Source: Pyrinomonadaceae bacterium
GTDB taxonomy: Bacteria > Acidobacteriota > Blastocatellia > Pyrinomonadales > Pyrinomonadaceae
Direction: 5' to 3'
NCBI GenBank assembly: GCA_013812905.1
Contig: JACCSP010000182.1
Span: forward strand, 1 to 37,442
DNA: 37,442 bases
Shown: positions 1 to 6,278 of the stretch, piece after piece
Layout of the letters: every line of letters begins with the position of its first letter
How positions within the stretch are numbered: the stretch's first letter is position 1
Position numbers and translations under genes: made by a program
The notes under the pieces: generated by a model
Seen by the model: only the letters and a program-made list of their open reading frames with translations
Database searches by the model: none
Told to the model about the DNA's origin: nothing

Positions 1-1
1 C

Positions 2-58
2 TGCAAAGGCGCCGCACTACAAAAACATGCAGGCGTGATCCCCGTCTTCTATAAATAA
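2..58 (+). CDS. C-terminal end of an upstream gene (partial)
   Basis: The second frame is open from the left edge and ends at a TAA at 56-58, giving the tail CKGAALQKHAGVIPVFYK, which reads like a normal folded-protein terminus. The stop shares its last A with the ATG of the next gene (TAATG), the usual layout of translationally coupled genes. Only 18 residues are visible, so no family can be named. Frame 1 is also open to position 54 but gives a basic, low-quality peptide, so frame 2 is preferred on composition and coupling. Confidence 0.35.
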   Translation, partial: CKGAALQKHAGVIPVFYK

Positions 59-519
59 TGAACAGGGAACCTGAACAGGCGCGGCTGATTGCGGAAAGAA
101 TCGCCAGACGTGTATCTGGGGGCCCAGAAGGCCAACCGTTTAAGAGTGCAGCTCTAAGCTCGCCTTCCGACTTGAGCGCTGAGCTGGCTGCGATGCGGGC
201 CGGACTGAGTGAACTACAAAAACGGCTCGCGCAGATTGAATTGAGAGTCCGCTCCAACCCCCGAGACTCACCCAACCCGGAGGTAGGATTCACATCCTCC
301 AGTTCCGGCAGGAGCGAGCGACCCGTTCCGGTGATGCATTCGCCCTGGCTAGCTGGCATCAATGGCTCTGTAGAACACCCCAGTCAGGAGAAATTTGGAG
401 TCGAGGAAGCCACTGTATCCGAATTGGTAGACTTCTTTGAGAAAGAGAAAACCTGCAGCCTGGAACCCGGCGGCAAGCCCTGTGACCACTGCGCGATGTG
501 TAGCTCGAGGGGTTTTTAG
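58..519 (+). CDS. Hypothetical protein with C-terminal Cys cluster
   Basis: A 153-residue protein of unrecognised family. Residues about 38-65 form a short amphipathic, probably coiled-coil helix. The middle (70-100) is Ser/Pro-rich and likely disordered. The end carries four cysteines at 133, 142, 145 and 148 (C-x8-C-x2-C-x2-C) around the motif EPGGKPCDHCAMC, which could bind zinc or an Fe-S cluster. There is no signal peptide or membrane segment, so it is probably cytoplasmic. The ATG at 58 overlaps the stop of the preceding frame, and an in-frame TAA at 52-54 rules out a longer form. No Shine-Dalgarno is evident, consistent with re-initiation after the upstream gene. A strong hairpin follows at 538. 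The reading frame looks real; the function is unknown. Confidence 0.7.
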   Translation: MNREPEQARLIAERIARRVSGGPEGQPFKSAALSSPSDLSAELAAMRAGLSELQKRLAQIELRVRSNPRDSPNPEVGFTSSSSGRSERPVPVMHSPWLAGINGSVEHPSQEKFGVEEATVSELVDFFEKEKTCSLEPGGKPCDHCAMCSSRGF

Positions 520-537
520 TTGCTAGCTAATTAGTAA

Positions 538-564
538 AAAGGCCGCCTTGAGAAGGTGGCCTTT
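538..564. terminator. Bidirectional intrinsic terminator
   Basis: A 12-bp stem (538-549 with 553-564, one G-U pair) encloses a 3-nt GAG loop. It lies between the convergent ends of the Cys-rich gene and lemA. Reading leftward, the hairpin is followed by a run of T (complement of the As at 536-540), so it should terminate the minus-strand lemA operon. On the plus strand only three stem Ts follow, so termination there is weaker. Confidence 0.75.
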
Positions 565-592
565 CAGTGTCTATAACCACCACATTAAGGCG

Positions 593-1225
593 CTATTTGG
601 TTGGGGTGGCGTTAGGACGCAGAGTGTTTGAGTCGATCCTGGGCACCTGCGTCGCTCCTTCCTCGGCTTTGAAGTAAGGCTCTTCCTTAAAGCCAAACAG
701 CTTTGCCGAAATGACTGTAGGGAACCTGGCGCGGGTCGTATTGTAATCCTGCGTTCCGTCGTTGTAGTCCTTGCGCGACGTTGCAATGCGATTCTCCGTT
801 CCCACCACTTCGTCCTGCAGTTTCAAAAAGTTCTGGTTCGACTGCAACTGGGGATACGCCTCCTGCAGCACGAGTAACCGGCCAATCGTGCCGCCAAAAC
901 TATTAGCCGCGTCGATCACCGCCTGCTTTTGCTCCGGGGACTTGTCGCCACCCTCGCCTTGGGGCGCCTGGTTCGTGGCGTTCAAAAGCCGGGATCGCGC
1001 TTCAGCGATCTTACCGAAGACTTCTTGTTCCTGGACGCCGGCAAGTTTCGCAGATTCGACCAGGTTATTAATCAAGTCGCCCCGGCGTTGAAGTTGAGTT
1101 TCGACGTTGGCCCATTTGGCCTTCACGTTTTGTTGCTTGGTTGTGAGCGTGTTGTAGCCGCAACCACTCGCCGTTAGTGACACGAAGATGGTTAAAGCTA
1201 TTAACAATGTTCGCTTGTAGTTCAT
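593..1225 (-). CDS. lemA: LemA family lipoprotein
   Basis: A LemA-type protein of 210 residues: a short signal peptide ending in a lipobox (TASGC), then the LemA core with the typical NxLTTKQQNVKAKWANVE stretch, the RRGDLINNLVES helix and the later RxxYND segment. LemA proteins are helical, membrane-anchored proteins of uncertain biochemical role that often sit beside TPM-domain proteins, as here. The start is set at 1225 because GGGAG (complement of 1234-1238) lies 8 nt upstream. An in-frame ATG at 1240 would add five residues and swallow that ribosome binding site. This is the last gene of a minus-strand operon that ends at the 538-564 hairpin. Family assignment is firm; function is not known. 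Confidence 0.9.
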   Translation of the reverse strand: MNYKRTLLIALTIFVSLTASGCGYNTLTTKQQNVKAKWANVETQLQRRGDLINNLVESAKLAGVQEQEVFGKIAEARSRLLNATNQAPQGEGGDKSPEQKQAVIDAANSFGGTIGRLLVLQEAYPQLQSNQNFLKLQDEVVGTENRIATSRKDYNDGTQDYNTTRARFPTVISAKLFGFKEEPYFKAEEGATQVPRIDSNTLRPNATPTK

Positions 1226-1298
1226 TTTTTGATCTCCCAATGGATTGAAAACTCACTTCCCTACTACCCCGGCGAGTTTGCCCAGCCAGGGACCCCGG

Positions 1299-2039
1299 TT
1301 AGGGTGTTTCTGCGAGCCCAGTTTCGTCAACCGCCTCAACTACGTGTTCGATCTGGACCATATAGGCCCCGAAGAGTTCATTGGCTGCCTCTTCCGTGGC
1401 GGGCCGCTCGCCCGTGGCCCGCATGGCAAATATTCTTTCAAAGGGTTCAAGGTCGAGGTTCAGCAGTTTGGCCGTCGCTCGCACGGTGTCGGGTTTCGCA
1501 ACCGGCGGTTCCTTACCGTACAACATCAACACCGCGCGAAACAGGGCCGCGAAACTCGCCAGACTGTTGTTCATCAGATCGCAAAGCTTTTCGACTGAAC
1601 CAGACGCGGGAATATAAAGGCGACGGAGTTGAATCAACTTACTCCGAAGCTCAAATTCGGCCTGGTGCCGCAAGTGAGCGTCAGAAATCCTTACGTACTC
1701 GAAGGGGTCTTTGCCAAAGAGTATAACGCGCGCCTTTGCCATCTGATGAAACTCGATCGGAAATACGTCCGCGGCATCCGATAGTTCGTTGACTGTGAAG
1801 TAGACAGGGAGTGGATTTCCCAACCGGCGCCATTCTCGCATTGGGGCCTGAGCCTGGCGAAGATCTTCAGGAGTTATCCTGTTCAGTGCGATAAGCAGAT
1901 TGTAATCAGAGCGCAACTCTACCTGGTCCCCTGCTGCTGCGGAACCGTAAAGCACTACGGAGGCGAGATTGTCGCCGTGCGTCGCGCGCAAGTCGATAAC
2001 CAGGCCATTCAACGCTTCCTTAACTAATGTCTTAACCAT
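1299..2039 (-). CDS. Nucleotidyltransferase-fold protein
   Basis: A 246-residue protein. Residues about 28-52 read VVLYGSAAAGD followed by SDYNLLIAL, which is the GS-x-SDxD signature of the minimal (MNT/pol-beta-like) nucleotidyltransferase fold. The second metal-binding acid of the D-x-D pair is Asn here, so catalysis may be weakened or altered. The C-terminal half is helical and resembles the helical substrate domain common in such proteins. Neither a toxin-antitoxin HEPN partner nor a substrate is visible nearby. It lies between the TPM and lemA genes on the same strand and is probably co-transcribed with them, but its role relative to them is unknown. Only a weak purine stretch precedes the ATG. 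The fold is well supported; the activity is not. Confidence 0.75.
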   Translation of the reverse strand: MVKTLVKEALNGLVIDLRATHGDNLASVVLYGSAAAGDQVELRSDYNLLIALNRITPEDLRQAQAPMREWRRLGNPLPVYFTVNELSDAADVFPIEFHQMAKARVILFGKDPFEYVRISDAHLRHQAEFELRSKLIQLRRLYIPASGSVEKLCDLMNNSLASFAALFRAVLMLYGKEPPVAKPDTVRATAKLLNLDLEPFERIFAMRATGERPATEEAANELFGAYMVQIEHVVEAVDETGLAETP

Positions 2040-2124
2040 CTTTTAGTATTCGGTGGATAGTAGCAGAATCCCAACTCAAGGCGCGACAGCATTCCGGGTG
2101 TGCGGGCGCGAACCACTGGGGCAA

Positions 2125-3015
2125 CTACCAACTTCCGCCCGCGCCGCCGCCGCCAAAATCACCTCCCCCTCCGAATCCACCACCAAATCCGCCACCGCCA
2201 CCGGTACCCCCAAATCCGCCACCACTCCAGCCGCTGTTGGAATCGCCCCAACCTCCCCGGCCACCGCGATTGAGCAACGAGCCCAGTAGAAACATGTTCA
2301 GGCAGCCTCCACCTCCGCCTCGCCTCATGGAAAGAAGGATAATAATAATGACAAAAACAATGACACCGAGGGTGAAGCATGAAGAAGACATTACGCCCGT
2401 GGGTTCGAGCCTTGGTTGTTGTTCACGCGACTCGCGATAAGCGTAGCTCTGATCTATACCTTCAATGCTAAATCCACGTTTTTCTGCCAGAGTCGCGATG
2501 TAGGCCTGAATCGTATCGTAGATTCCCTGGTTGTAGTTTCCCCGTCTGAACTGCGGTACCAACCGTTCTCGCTGGATTTGTCCAACTAAACCATCAGTCA
2601 GGTCACCCTCGAGGTGATTGCTAACTTGCGTAAAGTACTTCCGGTCATTTACGGCCACCACCAACAGGAAACCGTTCTTCTCACCTTCCTTTGATCCAAT
2701 CCCCCACCCACGGGCAATATCCAACGAGTACTCAAAGATATCGCGCTCGCCAGTTGTTGGCACGATCACGACTGCAAACTCTATATCAGCTCGTTGCTTA
2801 AGATTCGTGTAGATCGCTTCCAGACGCCTTCGAGTGTCAGGTTCTATGACATTGGCATAGTCAGCGACTGGAGTGAATGGTTCGGGAAGAGGAATGGGCG
2901 ACTTAGTCGCAGACTGCGCCTGAACATTTAGACCAGGGAGCCAAACCAGAGTCGCGAACGCGATGGCCAGCAGAGCAAAGAGGAATTTTCGAAACAACCC
3001 GGGTCTAAAAACCAT
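2125..3015 (-). CDS. TPM-domain (YgcG-like) secreted/membrane protein
   Basis: The 296-residue protein has an N-terminal signal peptide or anchor (about 8-34, ending near VQAQ). A TPM (TLP18.3/Psb32/MOLO-1) domain spans about 45-190, with the opening motif VADYANVIEP, VVIVPTTG and GWGIGSKEGEKNGFLLVVA. A transmembrane helix follows at about 214-230, and the tail of some 65 residues is almost pure Gly with Ser, Trp and Phe. This domain order is typical of YgcG-like proteins, which often neighbour LemA. Some TPM proteins bind metal or act as acid phosphatases, but that activity cannot be read from sequence. The AGGAG before the ATG overlaps the ZIP stop codon, so translation is probably coupled. 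The Gly-rich coding DNA is low-complexity and prone to slippage. Confidence 0.9.
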   Translation of the reverse strand: MVFRPGLFRKFLFALLAIAFATLVWLPGLNVQAQSATKSPIPLPEPFTPVADYANVIEPDTRRRLEAIYTNLKQRADIEFAVVIVPTTGERDIFEYSLDIARGWGIGSKEGEKNGFLLVVAVNDRKYFTQVSNHLEGDLTDGLVGQIQRERLVPQFRRGNYNQGIYDTIQAYIATLAEKRGFSIEGIDQSYAYRESREQQPRLEPTGVMSSSCFTLGVIVFVIIIILLSMRRGGGGGCLNMFLLGSLLNRGGRGGWGDSNSGWSGGGFGGTGGGGGFGGGFGGGGDFGGGGAGGSW

Positions 3016-3020
3016 GTCTC

Positions 3021-3854
3021 CTAACCAAGTCGAAAAGCCGTTAGTCCGTCCAGCATTCCAATCAGTTTATGTAAAAGATAGAACAGCGCGACGCCAACAA
3101 AAACGACAATCGACACCGTGGGGTTTCGTTCTTCGTTATGATTCACCTCAGGAATCAAGTCGCTGGCGGCAACGTAGAGGGTTACGCCGGCGGAGAAGGG
3201 CAGGGCATAAGCAACCGCCGACTGAATCTTCGCTTGAAGCAGGGCGACTCCGACTACACCGGCAAGTGTGGCCGCGCCGATCGCCCCAGTAGCCAGCAGG
3301 GCTTTCTTCTCAGACCGTCCGGATGCCAACATTATAGAGGCAACGGTGAACCCTTCAGGCATCTTGTGCAAGAGGATCGCAATAAAAACTAACAGCCCGA
3401 CTCTATAGTTAATCAGGAAAGCCGCCGCGATCGAGACCCCGTCGAAGAACGTATGAATCCAGAGTCCGCCGACGGCTGTATAGGCGGCGGAAGGTCGCAT
3501 AAACGGCTCCGGATGTGTCTCAGCGCCAAAATGAAAGTGCGGAGCAATCGTGTGTTCGAAGAGTTGAATGACCAGATAACCTGCGAGTAAGAGCGTCATG
3601 GCGCCGACCACCGCCTCTGCGGCGTTTTCCCCCGAACGGCTACCCGTCCATAGGCTGACAGTCTCGGGAAGGATCTCGATGAAGTTGGCGGCCAACATGA
3701 AGCCCGCTCCGAGCGCAACCAAATATTTCAGAAAGCGCTCTCCAAATCGGTGCCCACCGGCTTTGATTAATACTAGACCCCCAACCAAGTTTGCTCCCGC
3801 GGCAATCAAGCCGAAGAGGAGAAGTTCGGGTAGTCGTCCCAGGATTGGCTCCAT
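3021..3854 (-). CDS. ZIP family metal transporter
   Basis: A 277-residue polytopic membrane protein with about eight hydrophobic segments. The two ZIP metal-site motifs are present: HTFFDGVSIAAAF (helix 4) and HKMPEGF (helix 5), giving the His, Asp/Glu ligands of the binuclear site. A short His-bearing loop (HTIAPHFHFG) lies between helices 3 and 4, as is common for ZIPs. The family imports Zn2+ or related divalent metals across the cytoplasmic membrane; the preferred metal cannot be told. It is the first gene of the minus-strand ZIP-TPM-nucleotidyltransferase-lemA run and is divergent from mraZ. The spacing to the TPM gene is 5 nt. No clear Shine-Dalgarno precedes the ATG. Confidence 0.9.
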   Translation of the reverse strand: MEPILGRLPELLLFGLIAAGANLVGGLVLIKAGGHRFGERFLKYLVALGAGFMLAANFIEILPETVSLWTGSRSGENAAEAVVGAMTLLLAGYLVIQLFEHTIAPHFHFGAETHPEPFMRPSAAYTAVGGLWIHTFFDGVSIAAAFLINYRVGLLVFIAILLHKMPEGFTVASIMLASGRSEKKALLATGAIGAATLAGVVGVALLQAKIQSAVAYALPFSAGVTLYVAASDLIPEVNHNEERNPTVSIVVFVGVALFYLLHKLIGMLDGLTAFRLG

Positions 3855-4085
3855 CCAGATGTCACTCGGTCAAGAATTGTTGGACCTTAACTTCGGCGGG
3901 TCAATATACATCAAGGTTTAGGACCTGCCTATGAGGTTTGCTGGAATAATAAAATCGGCAAAGGCTTGAAGACCATCGTGGCATTCCCCACTCATTGTCG
4001 ACGAGGCGGCATACAATAGGCGAACAAGAACTTTTGGGACTGTTGACTTGAGTTCAGGAAAACCAAAGTATTTCCAGGGTTCCTA
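3855..4085. other. Divergent intergenic region, left part
   Basis: Non-coding DNA between the ZIP operon and the mra promoter. An AT-rich patch at 3944-3954 could be a -10 element for the ZIP operon read leftward (TATTAT on the minus strand), but no convincing -35 lies at the right distance. I see no ORF, repeat or strong hairpin here. Confidence 0.4.
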
Positions 4086-4114
4086 TTGACACGTCAAAAT
4101 GGGCGGCGTAGTAT
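4086..4114 (+). promoter_or_regulatory. mra/dcw promoter (sigma70-type)
   Basis: A perfect -35 hexamer TTGACA (4086-4091) is followed after exactly 17 nt by TAGTAT (4109-4114, four of six matches to TATAAT). The predicted transcription start is near 4121, immediately before the MraZ boxes, leaving a leader of about 100 nt to the mraZ ATG. A weaker TTGACT/AAGTAT pair at 4043-4071 may be a second start. Confidence 0.7.
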
Positions 4115-4121
4115 TCGACTC

Positions 4122-4151
4122 GGGGTGGTCGAAAGTGGTCGGAAGTGGGTC
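4122..4151 (+). promoter_or_regulatory. MraZ operator: three boxes, 10-bp period
   Basis: Three decamers, starting at 4122, 4132 and 4142, each carry GTGG at the same place (4125-4128, 4135-4138, 4145-4148). The best unit reads AAAGTGGTCG. Direct GTGG-containing repeats one helical turn apart upstream of mraZ are the known binding site of MraZ, which represses its own operon in Escherichia coli and acts on similar repeats in mycoplasmas. Their position at or just past the predicted start suits repression. They also argue that translation begins downstream, at 4222. Confidence 0.78.
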
Positions 4152-4221
4152 CAACCCTTGTTACGACCGATCATTAGCAACTTTTCCTGACGGCCACCCC
4201 AATCCTTGGACCGCCACTAAT

Positions 4222-4662
4222 ATGCTGCGGGGAAACTACACGGCCCGGATAGACCCGAAGGGTCGGCTAAAGGTGCCGACGCCCTTCCGTCGTCTGATAG
4301 AAGATAAACATGGTGGCGAATTCTACATTACGAGTCTTACGGGTGAAAACGTTCGCATATACGCATTGAAGGAATGGGAATCCATCGAGGAACGCCTTTC
4401 GCTCTTGCCAACGATGGACCCGGCACGACGCAAGTTCCTTGATAGAACGAACTACTATGGCCAACAGGCTACCATCGACGGACAGGGCCGATTACTGATC
4501 CATCCGCTGCTACGCAAGAGTGCCGAGGTTCTTGGTGACGTAGCGGTCCTTGGGTACCTGACGTACCTCGAGGTTTGGGAGCTTGATAAGTTTAAGTTAC
4601 GCATGCTTTCAGACCCTTATACGGAAGAAGACGAAGCGGCGATTGCGAGATTGGGAATCTAG
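4222..4662 (+). CDS. mraZ: Transcriptional regulator MraZ
   Basis: A protein of 146 residues, the usual MraZ length, with two tandem SpoVT-AbrB-like modules. The first has [19 protein letters not shown] and the second [18 protein letters not shown], each with the D-x-K/Q-G-R-L DNA-binding loop. MraZ forms a ring-shaped oligomer that binds the repeats at 4122-4151 and controls the dcw operon. The open frame extends upstream to 4099, but that part is unlike the family and overlaps the operator, so the start at 4222 is chosen. No strong Shine-Dalgarno is seen. First gene of the cluster. Confidence 0.93.
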   Translation: MLRGNYTARIDPKGRLKVPTPFRRLIEDKHGGEFYITSLTGENVRIYALKEWESIEERLSLLPTMDPARRKFLDRTNYYGQQATIDGQGRLLIHPLLRKSAEVLGDVAVLGYLTYLEVWELDKFKLRMLSDPYTEEDEAAIARLGI

Positions 4663-4668
4663 AAACGT

Positions 4669-4732
4669 CGTAAATGGTAAATCGTTAAATGAAAAGACCT
4701 CCCGATTCACGATTCCCGATTTACGATTCACG
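4669..4732. repeat. Heptad array 1 (mraZ-rsmH junction)
   Basis: Right half 4703-4730 is four tandem heptamers of consensus CGATTYM. Left half 4669-4690 holds three units (7, 7 and 8 nt) of CGTAAAT type, the reverse complement of a permuted CGATTTA. A 12-nt spacer separates them. The arms can fold into an imperfect hairpin. The array begins 6 nt after the mraZ stop. Confidence 0.75.
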
Positions 4733-4771
4733 TACGGAAAGTTCTTTGAACAAGATCACGGGGCGATGGTG

Positions 4772-5737
4772 ATGGCTGCGCCTTTGGGGGGCAAAGGTGC
4801 GCCCCACCGCCCCGTGCTGCTAACAGAAACGATGCAATTCCTCGCTCCTGCGCGAGGAGGTGTCTTCGTCGATTGCACAGTAGGACTCGGCGGTCATACC
4901 GAAGCGATTCTCGAAAGCTCCACTGAGGCTCGCGTAATCGGGATCGACCTCGACGAAGAGGCGCTCGATTACGTTAGTAATCGGCTGGCGCGGTTTGGAA
5001 ATCGATTTCGTGCGGTCCAGTCGAACTTCCGAGAAATTAACTCAATCGTGGAGGAGAGCGGAGAAAAGCAAATACAGGGAGTCCTTGCTGATCTCGGCGT
5101 TTCCTCACTGCAAATTGATTCCGCCACGAGAGGTTTTAGTTTTCGCTTTGACGCTCCGTTGGATATGCGGATGAATCCAACGGGCGGGACAGAAACCGCC
5201 GCCGACTTGCTGCTTCAGGAGTCGGAGACAGAGATTGCGAGAATTCTCTTTGAATACGGCGAGGAACGGCGCTCGCGCCGCATTGCCAAGTGGATCGTCG
5301 AAAGTCGCGAGCGAGGGGAGCCGATTCGAACAACTAAAGCTCTGGCCGATCTGGTGCAACGCGCAGTAGGTTATAGCAAGCCCAGAGATATTCATCCGGC
5401 AACGCGAACCTTTCAGGCGTTGCGCATAGCAGTTAATCGCGAGCTCGCCGAGCTCGATCAATTCGTTGGCGCAGCTATAGATCTTTTACAACCGGACGGA
5501 CGATTCGTAGCGATTAGCTTTCATTCGCTTGAGGATCGAATTATTAAGCAGGAACTCCGCCGGCTCTCCGGGTACTGCCAGTGCCCGCCACGAGTTCCGG
5601 TTTGCTCCTGTGGCGCTCGGCGGGCAGTTGAACTCCTGACAAGGCGTCCGGTTGTTCCTGATGATACTCAGATAGCGCAGAATCCGCGAGCGCGTAGCGC
5701 TAAGTTGCGGGCTTGCCGGAGACTCTCTTTACCATGA
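4772..5737 (+). CDS. rsmH: 16S rRNA m4C1402 methyltransferase RsmH
   Basis: About 321 residues, normal for RsmH (MraW), which N4-methylates C1402 in the decoding centre of 16S rRNA using S-adenosylmethionine. The sequence has the N-terminal HRPVLLTE motif, the SAM-binding FVDCTVGLGGHT and VIGIDLDEEAL segments, the ADLGVSSLQ stretch and FHSLEDRIIK. A C-terminal Cys cluster (CQCPPRVPVCSC) and the NPRARSAKLRA ending are also family hallmarks. ATGs occur at 4766 and 4772; the second is preferred because GGGG at 4760-4763 lies 8 nt upstream. The frame stays open back to 4583 through heptad array 1, but that extension is unlike RsmH. Second gene of the dcw cluster. Confidence 0.93.
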   Translation: MAAPLGGKGAPHRPVLLTETMQFLAPARGGVFVDCTVGLGGHTEAILESSTEARVIGIDLDEEALDYVSNRLARFGNRFRAVQSNFREINSIVEESGEKQIQGVLADLGVSSLQIDSATRGFSFRFDAPLDMRMNPTGGTETAADLLLQESETEIARILFEYGEERRSRRIAKWIVESRERGEPIRTTKALADLVQRAVGYSKPRDIHPATRTFQALRIAVNRELAELDQFVGAAIDLLQPDGRFVAISFHSLEDRIIKQELRRLSGYCQCPPRVPVCSCGARRAVELLTRRPVVPDDTQIAQNPRARSAKLRACRRLSLP

Positions 5738-5798
5738 CGAGTGCCCAGGAGTTTCACACTCGTCGCTATTGCCTAGAACCCGAAAGCTGGAGCCTACG

Positions 5799-6188
5799 AT
5801 GCAAAAACCTCCTTCAACCCAGCGAAACACTCGTGTCCGTCGCGCACGTGACTTTCGCTCGCTCTCTCGTCTGGTACTACTGTTTTCTTGCAGCCTCCTG
5901 TTGGCGGCTGGTTTTGTATATGCGGAGCGGCAGCATTTCACCGCGGTTCAATTTGGGTACGAGAGCGAGAATCTGCGCAAGGAACGGCACCAGCTGCTGG
6001 CAGAGCAACAGCGATTACTGCTTGAAAAGGAACAAGCATCAGCGCCGGCTCGGTTGGAATCTGCGGCACTTCAATTGGGCTTGAAGCCGTTGCGGGCCGG
6101 ACAGGTTGGAACCCAGAGGGCCAACGAACTAAGACGGCTTCCCGTGGCCACGGCACTTATTAATCCTCCCGCTTCGTTCAATCGTTAG
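5799..6188 (+). CDS. ftsL: Cell division protein FtsL-like
   Basis: A 129-residue bitopic protein: a basic N-terminus (about 1-25), one transmembrane helix (about 28-43, LVLLFSCSLLLAAGFVY), then a coiled-coil stretch with Leu/Glu heptads (about 60-90) and a short periplasmic tail with LGLKPLRAGQV. FtsL sequences are poorly conserved, so the call rests on topology, size and position between rsmH and ftsI. FtsL joins FtsQ and a FtsB-type partner to activate FtsWI at the septum. The ATG at 5799 is preceded by GGAG at a good distance; a TTG at 5769 would add ten residues. The gene starts 61 nt after rsmH. Confidence 0.82.
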   Translation: MQKPPSTQRNTRVRRARDFRSLSRLVLLFSCSLLLAAGFVYAERQHFTAVQFGYESENLRKERHQLLAEQQRLLLEKEQASAPARLESAALQLGLKPLRAGQVGTQRANELRRLPVATALINPPASFNR

Positions 6189-6278
6189 CAGTTGCTTGAA
6201 ACTACGTCACCCCGGGCGACGTCGAACAAAGTTGGTGCTGTTCCCTGTCGGCACTGTTAGAAGGGATCCATTTCGGCA

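Noticed and set aside
2053-2440. Plus-strand Pro/Ala-rich frames opposite the TPM gene tail.
   Set aside because: They are the complement of the Gly-rich C-terminus and have no independent support.
4099-4221. Longer mraZ frame with 41 extra N-terminal residues.
   Set aside because: The extension is unlike MraZ, overlaps the promoter downstream region and contains the MraZ boxes; the conserved MLRGNY start is at 4222.
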